A DNA stretch of 64,000 nt, taken from positions 13,826,001 to 13,890,000 of the forward strand of contig CP075493.1 in the NCBI GenBank assembly GCA_021613535.1, given 5' to 3'. The notes beneath the pieces are model-generated. The model did not search any database and was not told where the DNA came from. It saw only the letters and a list, made by a program, of their open reading frames with translations. The position numbers and the translations under genes were made by a program. Shown in pieces: positions 1 through 10,724 of this stretch. Within the stretch, counting starts at the first letter, position 1. Each line of letters opens with the position of its first letter. This DNA is from Adineta vaga (taxonomy: Eukaryota; Rotifera).

Positions 1-2
1 CG

Positions 3-530
3 CCGAATATCTACAACAATTGTTCATGTGATCTTTCATCAACCTGTATTCAACAAGCAACAATTTATGATATTTCAGGTAATACAACTCTATTTACAGT
101 TCCAGGATTTTATACTGGTTGTTATGTAATTGAATCATTACTTCAATCGAATTTGAAATGTTTCTTCAATCAATCTTGTATTAATCAATTACAAACTTAC
201 TTAACAGTTTCAACAGCAATAAATGTTACCCAATTGAATCGTTTATCATTAATTCGTTTCCGAGAAAATTCAACAATTCGAGAATTAATAAATGAATTAT
301 TGATTGAAGAATGGGATTCATCAACTATGTTTCAAAGTTATTATAAAGAATGTCAACCATCACTATGTATTTATACGGATAAAATGAAGAATAGTGCAAT
401 TTATATCGTTACAACAATCATTGGATTAGTTGGTGGTTTAGTTACAGCATTACAAGTGTTGGTACCACGAATTATTGCGTTTATACGAAAGAAGAAAAAC
501 GTATCCAATATAACTCAAAGTATAAACTAG
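3..530 (+). CDS. C-terminal part of a tandem two-TM ectodomain unit (5' end outside window)
   Basis: The reading frame is open from the window edge to a TAG at 528-530, so only the C-terminal half of a unit is seen. It has the Cys-rich extracellular stretch, then a glycine-containing membrane helix (around ITTIIGLVGGLVTALQVLVP) and a basic KKK tail. It is nearly identical to the matching part of the first unit in the next gene (1300-1790), so the duplication is recent. A GT at 501 and a pyrimidine-rich AG at 568-569 could form a 69-nt intron, but the next exon would then be one base out of frame. Either this unit ends here or a one-base lesion broke a longer multi-unit gene. I recognise the family as an uncharacterised one seen in bdelloids; function unknown. 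Confidence 0.7.
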   Translation, partial: PNIYNNCSCDLSSTCIQQATIYDISGNTTLFTVPGFYTGCYVIESLLQSNLKCFFNQSCINQLQTYLTVSTAINVTQLNRLSLIRFRENSTIRELINELLIEEWDSSTMFQSYYKECQPSLCIYTDKMKNSAIYIVTTIIGLVGGLVTALQVLVPRIIAFIRKKKNVSNITQSIN

Positions 531-622
531 GAATATTTCGTGTTAAAAATTGAATATTCTTTTTTTTAGAAACATCAGAACAAAAAGAAAATAAACAAAC
601 AATTAAACAATATATTTCAACA

Positions 623-3094
623 ATGAATATTTTTCCATCGATTCCACCATCCAATGATGAATATCAACTTCATAATGAACGACTGTCCACAAAACTATTT
701 CTTATTTCATTGATTCTATTATTAATTGTTCTTCTTTTATATACTTCTTTAATTGATAATACTCAAACTATTCAAATTAAAAAACCAACAATGTCACAAT
801 ATTTACAATCATATTCCAAATATCAAGATGGATTAAATTGTCCATGTACAAAAATCTCGATCAGTTACAATAAATTACTTTCTTTAAAATATCGTTTTCA
901 CGAAATTTGTACAAGTGTTTTCATTAGTGAAAATTGGTTTAAATATCTTATTCAATATTCGAATATTTATGGTAAAGATATCTTTATCGGTGATTTTCGT
1001 TCAACAGATACATCAATGTTTCAAACAATAAATTCATTTTGTGAATTAATTCAACAAACAATCGCAGATCGTTTAATAGAATTCTATTCAAATCAATTTA
1101 TAAGTTCATCAATTATTTCCTACAATGTTTTTCAATCACAAATTCAATCATTAATTTCACAATTTATTTCTTCAACAACCAATAGTTTTCTATTAGCAAT
1201 TTCAACCATACAAAGTACAACGCAAAGTAATGGATTACTTGCATCACATTTAACAAATTATCTGTATGTCTATGATCAACAAGGTGTAGTAGATATAACA
1301 TCAAGAAAATGGAACAATTGTGATTGTATTTATTCATCAGCATGTATTCAACAAGCGGCAATTTATGATATTTCAGGTAATACAACTCTATTTACAGTTC
1401 CAGGATTTTATATTGGTTGTTATGTAATTGAATCATTACTTCAATCGAATTTGAAATGTTTCTTCAATCAATCTTGTATTAATCAATTACAAACTTACTT
1501 AACAGTTTCAACAGCAATAAATGTTACTCAATTGAATCGATCTTTATTAAATAGTTTTCGAGAAAATTCAACAATTCAAGAACTAGTGAATAAATTAATG
1601 GTTGAAGAATGGAATTCAACGATTATGTTTGATAGTTATTACAGTGAATGTCAACCATCACTATGTATTTATACGGAAAAGATGAAAAATTCGGCAATGT
1701 ATATAATCACAACAGTCATTGGTCTTGTTGGTGGTTTAGTTACAGCTTTGAAATTGCTTGTACCACGATTGGTTATAATTCTAAGAAAGAAAAAAGAACC
1801 AACAAATCAAAATGAAGCTACGAGAAGTCCTAAACGTATTCGAAATTATGTGAAAAATTTGAAACATTATCTTGCAAATCTTAATTTCTTTTCATCTTCC
1901 ACCGCTGATGAAAACGATATCTATAATGAATTAATTTCTACAAGATTATTTCTTTTTCTTCTCATCTTATTCTTAATAATTCTTCTTTTATATACATCAT
2001 TAATTAACATTACACAAATCATTCAAATTAACCAACCAACGATGTCACACTATTTACAATTATATTCCAAATATTCTGATACATTAAAATGTCCATGTAG
2101 AAAAATTTCGACAGATTACAATCAAATTCTCTCCATACAATATCAATTACATCAAATTTGTTCGAGTACATTCTTACGACATGATTGGATTGTTCATATA
2201 GCAAAATGTGATGTTGAATATCCGATGTATTGTAATGATTTTCGTTGTAGTGGTCCATATTATTTTCAAGCAATTATTGGTTATTGTGATTTAGTTAGTA
2301 AGACAATATCGGATAGTTTAATACAATTTTATTCCAATCAATATATCAGTGCATCTGTCACACCTTTACAAGTATTTCAAACACAAATGGAAATATTAAT
2401 TTCACAATTTATTTCCTCAACAACAAATGATTTTCTTTTATCAATTTCAACAATACGTGGTATAACATATGGCAATGGATTATTAGTTGGATTATTATAT
2501 AACTTTTTGTTAGAAGTTAATATGACTGAAAATGTAGCCATACTTCCGTCAGAAACGTATGATATGTGTTATTGTGATAAAACACCAACATGTATGACAC
2601 AAACAGGTTTTTATTATTCACTTACAGGTATTCCATTGTATGAAATTCCAGGTTTAAAGAAAGGATGTGTTATGATTGATTCATTACTTCAATCAGATTT
2701 AAAATGTTTTTATAATCAAACATGTATTGATGCCGTTGGATCATTTTATTCCATGTCACCAGCATTAAATATGACACCATTAGATCCATCATTATTAATT
2801 CATTTTACGACAAATACATCAATGCAAGAAGTTACCGATCAATTGATGATCGATCAGTGGAATACTACAGTTATGTATGAGAATTATTTTAATGAATGTT
2901 CTCCATCACAATGCACTTATATTTATACAATGAAAAATACAATAATTTATATTATCACAACAATTATTGGTGTTGTTGGTGGTTTAGTAACTGCTTTGAA
3001 ATTTCTAGTACCACGTATAGTAAAATTTATGACAAGATACATGGGAAAAAAACGACGCCAAATTGAACCAATGGCAACAAACATTCAAAACTAA
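623..3094 (+). CDS. Two-unit tandem membrane protein, bdelloid-type uncharacterised family
   Basis: This 823-residue protein contains two homologous units, roughly residues 1-395 and 396-823. Each has a short cytoplasmic leader, a TM helix (first unit about residues 24-45), an extracellular domain of about 300 residues with conserved cysteines (CPCTKIS / CPCRKIS early, CFFNQSC / CFYNQTC late), and a second TM helix with an IGLVGGLVTALK-like core followed by basic residues. Many N-x-S/T sites suggest a glycosylated ectodomain. The units are joined by a basic linker without a visible intron. Residues encoded just upstream of the ATG (from about 570, same frame) resemble the inter-unit linker, so the real exon may begin there and the gene may once have included the preceding unit. 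Function unknown. Confidence 0.8.
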   Translation: MNIFPSIPPSNDEYQLHNERLSTKLFLISLILLLIVLLLYTSLIDNTQTIQIKKPTMSQYLQSYSKYQDGLNCPCTKISISYNKLLSLKYRFHEICTSVFISENWFKYLIQYSNIYGKDIFIGDFRSTDTSMFQTINSFCELIQQTIADRLIEFYSNQFISSSIISYNVFQSQIQSLISQFISSTTNSFLLAISTIQSTTQSNGLLASHLTNYLYVYDQQGVVDITSRKWNNCDCIYSSACIQQAAIYDISGNTTLFTVPGFYIGCYVIESLLQSNLKCFFNQSCINQLQTYLTVSTAINVTQLNRSLLNSFRENSTIQELVNKLMVEEWNSTIMFDSYYSECQPSLCIYTEKMKNSAMYIITTVIGLVGGLVTALKLLVPRLVIILRKKKEPTNQNEATRSPKRIRNYVKNLKHYLANLNFFSSSTADENDIYNELISTRLFLFLLILFLIILLLYTSLINITQIIQINQPTMSHYLQLYSKYSDTLKCPCRKISTDYNQILSIQYQLHQICSSTFLRHDWIVHIAKCDVEYPMYCNDFRCSGPYYFQAIIGYCDLVSKTISDSLIQFYSNQYISASVTPLQVFQTQMEILISQFISSTTNDFLLSISTIRGITYGNGLLVGLLYNFLLEVNMTENVAILPSETYDMCYCDKTPTCMTQTGFYYSLTGIPLYEIPGLKKGCVMIDSLLQSDLKCFYNQTCIDAVGSFYSMSPALNMTPLDPSLLIHFTTNTSMQEVTDQLMIDQWNTTVMYENYFNECSPSQCTYIYTMKNTIIYIITTIIGVVGGLVTALKFLVPRIVKFMTRYMGKKRRQIEPMATNIQN

Positions 3095-4009
3095 AACGGT
3101 GACTTGCTTTCCGCTTTTGCTTTATATTTTTTTCTGTGGCATGCATTTATATAAGCATCATATATTATTCGGACATTCACTCTCATTTATACTATACGGA
3201 TGTATGTCTTTTTACTCAATAAATTAATATTCAAGTTATGCATCATAAGGAGAAAACTTTTTAAATATTTTTTTTGTTTTTAGCTTTAAAAAGAGAAATT
3301 AGTGAAATTCTAGTGTTCGAATAGATTTTCTCGAAATAATGACAGATCTGCTTCATATTACCTTCAGTATGCATATTAAAGCAAGATTATATTTGCTCTT
3401 TTAATACGTGGATAAAATGCCATTGGATATAGATGTATGGATAGTATTCGTTTGCGTGAAAAAAGAAAAACAATAGACTCTTTCGAAATCACAATATTTT
3501 TTTCACATGAAAAGGCAAATCTTTATCCACTACAAAATAACCGTTTGCTCGAGTATGTCTTTCTATTTCTCTCAAAAGCAACTTTTCTTATCGTCAACAT
3601 GTGTATGACACATGCAGAATGGCTGATCTGATAAGAGAAACTACTCGAAACGCTTAAAATTTATTTTCTAACTTGCAAAGTAAGTAATTCTATTTAAAAA
3701 TCTACCGGTTTAAAAGAACGATTCTCGCCGAAAATTTTTCAATAATACCGTGTATAATTTGACTGTAATCAGAGATTTTATAGAAAGGCATGTGCGCTCT
3801 ATTGTCATCGAGCTTGATCATAGCTGCGTATAAAGCGTAGAGTAGGTTATTACATTCTTTTTTTATTTTTCGCCGACATTCTAATCTAATCAATGTGTAT
3901 ATACGATCTACATGCATACATTTATCTTCATCTATATTCTTTTCATTAAGACGATTCCTCATCTACTGATATATAAATTGCTTATGTCCATTTTTCAATA
4001 TCATTCACA
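3095..4009. other. Intergenic stretch without a supported gene
   Basis: It holds a possible polyadenylation signal (AATAAA near 3218) for the upstream gene and AT-rich sequence. Two short open frames (3437-3631 plus, 3702-3962 minus) show no family resemblance and no splice context, so I do not call them. Confidence 0.5.
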
Positions 4010-7000
4010 ATGAGTCAAGTACTAAATTTATACGAACTCCTGGGCATAGAAGCCAACGCTACTTTGGAAGTTATTCGACAAGCATGGCGTCGTAGAATAC
4101 TGGTATGCCATCCGGATAAGTGTGATTTAGATAGTGGAGACAGAAGACAGATGTTTCTAGACATTCAGCGAGCGTACGAAACTCTATCGAATGATAGGAC
4201 CAGGCGTATGTATGACGAGGCATTAATTGACGACGACGAAGAAAATATCGCGGATTTTATGAATCGATCACGGTTACAAACGGGCACGAGAGCTTCACAA
4301 GAATTTGAAAAAAAAATCAAACGTTGGATTGACGAATATCCGACTCGTACATTTATCGATAACGTTGATAAAGAATTTTCCAGCATTACCACCGAATTAT
4401 TAGACAAACACAAACATAGATTACAACACAGTTTACTTAAAAAACGTTGCGATGTATGCTATGAATCATTTTCTGATCTTACAGTGCATAGAGAAGATAA
4501 AAAAAATATTTTAGACAAGTTTATTGCTCAACATAGTGGATCGACTCTTGACGAATATCTTCAAACAAATTTTCCGATCGAATGGAATTGGAAACCAATC
4601 TCAGATGCTCCTAAAATCATTCAAGAACTATGGTTGAGCCCGAAATGGAGCGAACTCAAATCTTTAATAGATTCTGTTGCAGAGCCTATCAAGATTCTCA
4701 AAAGTGCGTTCGTAAAAAAGTCTTTTAACATTGACGAATCAATCAGATCTATCGTACGCTCTGTTTTGAATATTTCACCAATTGACGTTTTACCAAATAT
4801 TTCAGAATTGATTGGTCTGATTGATTATGAAAATCGAAAACATGAATCACCATTCTTCAAAAATTGGACAAAAAGTAGAGATAATGACTATCGCGTCTCA
4901 GGCACCGTGTGCGTTGTTAATCAAACTGATAATATGCAAATTTTAGGGAAGCTGCATTTTCGAATCGAAGAACCACGTATGGCTGTTCCAAAAACTGACT
5001 GTACAAGTTGCGAAGTTTGTAAAGAAAGGTTTAATATGCTGCTTAGCAAGCATCGCTGTCGAATGTGTAGTAAAATACAGTGTGATAACTGTCAAGTATG
5101 GCAAACCTGTCGTCCTTATGGATTTCTTCGTCCAGTTCGTATCTGTCTTCCGTGTTCTCAACGGCAACATACATTTCTTTGTAAAGTATTGCACGCGCAA
5201 ATTGAACGATTAATTATTGAGCCATACTCAAACAATATGCATATATACTTGGCTTTATTGCAACATTATGATAGAGATCGTGCCTATCAGGGAATTTATC
5301 AACGTGCATGTCGCTATTACCGGAACAGAAAAGAGTTTTCTTATGTATTGCAATGCTATCGCTACTTTGCCACCGACCAGGATTGGATACAACTTGCAGA
5401 ACAACTGTGCACTGAACATTCAGCATTTGAATTTGCAGCGAAATCTTTTGCATCAATCTCACCACGATCCAATACATACTGGACAAACAGGGCAAATACT
5501 TATTTCGAACAAAATCAGCCGAAACTTGCGTTACTTTGTTATCATCAGGCAAATTTATCTATTGACAGCATTTGGTTAGCATTAACATCGATAATAAATG
5601 ACGAAGCTCAATTGTATATATCATACTATATACAAGGTAAAGTAGAAAAAATGACAGAAGATGAGAAAACCAAATGGATAAATCAATTGCGACAATATTT
5701 GATCGATGAAAAACTTAGATCATTTTCTCTTCGACAACTACAACTAATTAACTTATCCACTTCCGACTGGAAAGATATTCTAGAGAAGTTATCAGCTAAA
5801 CAACAATATGTGGTCGTAGCTGAGATTCTCTTGGCACTGCATCCATACTCACAGGAATATATCCATCCATTTCTACAAAGTGTATCGACTTTTTTGCGCA
5901 ATTCTGCAGTACAAATTAATGAATGGATAAATGTATCGGTCAGTGTTGATCAAATGATTATGAATATGGCATTTATACATCATTTAATACCATATTTAAA
6001 CTGGGAAGATCTTCGATCGGTGTGTTTAGATGAAAAAAAGTTGATTGCCGCCATTTTATGCCATAAAGTACGAGCTTCTTTACACCCAGAGCTACAGCTC
6101 AGCACCAGGTGGATTGAGGATGGTATTTCTAACGATGAACCAATAGCATATGAATTGAAGCGGTTAATATCAGGTAAAACTTGGAAACAACTTGCGGCCG
6201 AATGTACTGAAACAGATCAATTACATTCGGCTATGCACTATAATTATCTTCGTCTTCAAGACATTAATCTAATTCAGTCGACCATTCAATCTGTAATAAA
6301 GTTCACAGAAGATTTCTTATCGGCTGACCAGACACTTCGATGTATACTCGCTACCTATAAGAAAGTCAAAAATGATGTCAACTGTTTCGTAATCACAATT
6401 GAGTATTTGCTTAAATATTGCCAGGCAAGCGAAACAAAAGTAAATATTATTGCTCGAGCAGCAAGTTCAATACAAATGCCGAAACATCTCATCTCGTTGT
6501 ATACTATGCTACTAGATGAGTTAAGAAAATCTAAAGAGTTCTTCGAACCTTATGATGCATGTCTTCACCATGTCGCGCATACAGAAAAAGTGCAAGATCA
6601 TATTAAACAGCATCCAGTACAAGTCCAAGCTTTTGTAAAAGATCAACTTAAATTAGTTTTGCATCAGTCTATCTTATTTTTCACAAGAGTATTAGCCAAA
6701 ACTAATAACATCGATGTTATTGAGCAGATTCTATGTGAATATTTTAATGAACGAACCATTGCCAATGCATCCGATGAATTCCGCGCTAAAATGTGGTTAA
6801 TCACCGGTATACGTGATAAACTACAAAATCAATATGTGAATGCTGTAGGTTGTTTTCAAAAAGCGCTAGCATGTTATCCCTCGGATGAAACTAATACGGC
6901 TCTAGTTTTACTTCTACAAGATGCTGAGTTCACTGCGACATTACTTGTTGAACTACTTCTAAGTTTAAACGAAATGAATTTAGATACATTGGCTGGATTC

Positions 7001-10000
7001 GGATGTGACATTGAACCACCACCAACAACATTCATTAAAGATAATTGCTTGAGAGCAAGTGCTAATTCAACTTTTATACGTCGATATGAACGCGCAGTTT
7101 TGGAACAACGAAATGGGTCCTCGTTACGAACAGCGCTTTCATATATTGACATGTGTAATGCTATACATGATCCTACTATGATTGTCTCGAATTTGCTTTT
7201 AGCTGGTATACATTTTTATAATCTACTGTTGCGACCTCGTACATCTCCCGCGTTTGTTTATGCATATCGTCAATCTATCGAACAATTATGTCAAAGTGCA
7301 TTCTACTATGGAATTCATTATCTATCACCACCAATACAAATCTATGCATACCGTCTTATGATTACTCTTCTATGTAGAGCAAACTCGGTTCTTCGTACGG
7401 TTTCACGCTCATCAGCTAGTAATCAGATCATTCAAGAAGAGATTATATCGAAGCAAAGTTCTGGATTTATTCTACGGCTGTTCAATCGGACAATCCATCT
7501 GTCAGAAGTTTCACCTTTAATGAATATTCCAATATCGTTGAGTTACGACGTTCTTTATCACGAGTTAATTAGTGAAGACTTTCTGATTGATTATCTGAAT
7601 GCAATGTCCAAAAATCAAGTTCAATCAATATATTATCAATATTATGTTCTGGAAGGTATGTGGGTGGGATGGATAAAAGATCGAACATTATCCAACGCTC
7701 TATATACTTCTATGGAAATTTTACTTCAAAGTAAACAGTGGAGCATGTTCGATGTCCAAGCTCTTTTTCAGGCTTGTATCGTTCCTCGAACATTGGATGG
7801 TTGGTTATATCGTGACCGCATGCCGTTACTTCTCACAAAAGGCGAGTTTTGTTTTCAACGGGCTGACGGTATTTCGGTTGATCTAAAAACCGGTCAAGTA
7901 CAGTTTCTCTTTCAGCCGGCTGTCGTGCCCGACGATGGGTTGTTTGACGAAAAAGATGTTGCAGAAGTTCTTCGGAACGGTCTAACAGATACTCTGTTTT
8001 CATTAGATCAACCAGAAGGAGATCTGTTATATCATCCATTTCAACAAATGAGATACAAACCACAAACACTACTCAACACACGTTATCTCGCTACTATGTT
8101 GCATACTGATTATTTATTGAAAATGTTTAGTAGTGAAACTGAGATAAGTACTAAAATACCTTTTAATACTCGTCCAATCACAGATGGTTTTTTTCAACGG
8201 TTGCCAGAACATTTACGTGCGAAACTACGTCCATTGAATGAAAATCGCAGCATTCGAAACAATCAAGGTTTTATTGGTCATCGTTTTTGGATTCAACCAG
8301 ACGACACGACTTTTGAGACACGATCGGCGCGAGATAGTACGAATCAATTTCTTATGAGAGTAGGCAACATTAAATTACGTGTTCGGAAACGTCGTTTAGT
8401 GCCGAACGAGAGAGGTATATTAGTCGATGATGATGATGAAAATTTGGACGATCAACAGTCACCTGAAAGTCAATTTGCAAAAGCTTTTACTGAAAATTAT
8501 GACGAAATTGGTACGTATTTTCCTGAATTCCTTCGATTGAAAGAACTTATCAAACTTGGCGTTATACTGGAATTCATACGCACTGCATATAACATTTTAA
8601 AGCAACCTGTTTCAGTAAATTCATTGTCGGAATCACTTAAAGCATGGCGCCGCGAGATTAAATATCCTTATGCAACCTATGCAAATGAAATTCAAGAGTA
8701 TAATGAATGTCTGGCGCACAATTGGTGTACTGCAGATCAGGTGTCAGCAAGTGAAGAACATAGAGTAAAAAGCGAAATTCGGACAAAGCTGGAAGGGTGG
8801 GATGAAAAAGTAGTTAGCAATTGCGCAGATTCAATTTGTAAAGCATGCCATTCGGATGACACATACGCTGCGCGTTCGCTTGTTAAACGATGGCTTGAAA
8901 ACAACCAGAATGATTCACTAGCGAGCTTCATGGCTAATTCACTTAACAACCATAATAAAAAGCGTCTCAAACCTATAGAACAAATGCACATCAAATTTGA
9001 CGATCATGAAGACGGTGAGTATGCGTTTACTATTTACATCATGGTAGGTAGTCACTTGTATGACATGTATTGAAGCTATTCATTCTTGTAATACTGATCA
9101 CTGGCATGTTATTAGAATGTTTTTGAGTTACAACCTTAGATAATAGTTGACAAATGAACAATTCCAAAAAACATATTTGTGTGAATATATGATGGTAAGA
9201 CAGAAGACTAAATTATAAGTTTAGTTTTGTATTCGCCAAGAAACTTCATTTAAACTTTTACATACATTCAACGATTGAATCAACCGACGTTTCTTTAGAT
9301 TATATTCTGATAATTGAAAAGCAGTATCCAAATGTCCTTATTTTTTCTTTTTAAGCATCTGTAACATCGGAAGACGCAAGCAAACTTTGCAACTGGGTTC
9401 CTGCTGTGTTTGCACATACAAACTCGAACGCACGTATTTATGGAGGTCTATACTTAAGCCTCAATCTTCATGTAGGTATTGTGCCGATCAACGCTGGAGT
9501 ACGTCCATATAATGCCTTGGTTATTCTTCGAAGCGTATCGACAAATGCTAAACTCTCTGATGAGAAATATCAATCGATGAAAGGATCTCACGGAGTGTCA
9601 CCAGTGTCTACATATATAAATCCAAGTACGATATGAGATATAACCTAAGAGATTCGTTGTTAGCAAGATTCTATTCGTTCATACTTGAAATAATAACTAT
9701 TTTTTTCCTTTAGAGAACATCAATGTTTCAAAAGCTAAACCGGCGCATAATCCCATTTATAACGATTCGATGCAGAATAATTCATCGAAACCTTCAGGTA
9801 GTAAATCGTATTATAAACAATATAATTATACGGATCTTAATGGCATAAATAGAAAATGATTTTCTTTTTAGCAGAAAAGCCAAACAATACCACCTCAACT
9901 ATGACGAGCAAGATAATAATTCAGAGCGTGACTGAGCAGCCTATACCACAGACTGAAAATACACAGAACCAATCACAAAATCTACAGAAGGCAAATTCAC

Positions 10001-10660
10001 ACCGGAAGGTCTCACCAAGTGTTTTGAATAATGTTGAGCCAACTGAATTATGGATGGCTTGTGACAGTTTCAAACTATTTCAATGTCTAAAGGATTGGCT
10101 ACAAAATTACGAACCGGAAGGGATGTCACATTCATCTCCACTAATACAAGCTGTAAAGAGAAAATATTTAGGTAACATGTTCATATATTCTTTTGAGATG
10201 AAGTCGCTCGCTTCTATATTTCATAGCCTCATTAGCTTTCTAAAACATTATTCATTCCCAGTTACGATCTCATATATAATTTCTATAACCATGTATTAGA
10301 CCAAGATGATAAAACACCGAAATCACTCTCTTTCTTTTAGCTACTCCGGTCACGAACGCCACAAGTGCACACACAGATATACCAATAACCGCAATAGATT
10401 CTACTCATTCACACCAGGATGCAACAGTAGAAGAGAACTCTCAAATGACACAATCTATTCAACCAGACACTATTTCTACTTCAAGTTCTACGGTTGATGA
10501 TAATATACAATTATTGCGACGATCGAACGATCTATGGCTACGAGAGTACAAAATGAAATGGTTGGAAAATCATGCCCTCGACGAAGCAGTAGAACAATCA
10601 TTGTTCATTCAAGAAACTGATGATGACACGGACAATGAGAATATACATACTAATTCTTAA
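4010..10660 (+). CDS. J-domain and FYVE zinc-finger alpha-solenoid protein (five exons)
   Basis: I join exons 4010-9014, 9356-9625, 9714-9797, 9872-10171 and 10341-10660. All four introns fall in phase 1 and the frame stays open, giving about 1,992 residues. Residues 5-70 form a DnaJ J domain with the HPD triad at 34-36, which in this family stimulates Hsp70 ATPase. Residues about 330-382 form a FYVE-type finger (paired CxxC motifs and a KHRCRMC core), expected to bind PI3P on endosomes. A very long helical region with TPR-like segments follows, and a conserved-looking block near 1490-1530 (ENYDEIGTYFPEFLRL). The C-terminal exons are polar and low-complexity. The combination suggests a chaperone adaptor on endosomal membranes, which is inference. 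The 5-kb first exon without introns is unusual here. Confidence 0.85.
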
Positions 10661-10724
10661 TATTTTATTCCTTTTCTTTTTCTTCTACGATTTGGGCCTT
10701 GATTGACAGAAAAACAAAAACAGA

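Noticed and set aside
3702-3962. 86-codon minus-strand open frame
   Set aside because: No recognisable domain, no splice or promoter context, and AT-rich intergenic sequence yields such frames by chance.
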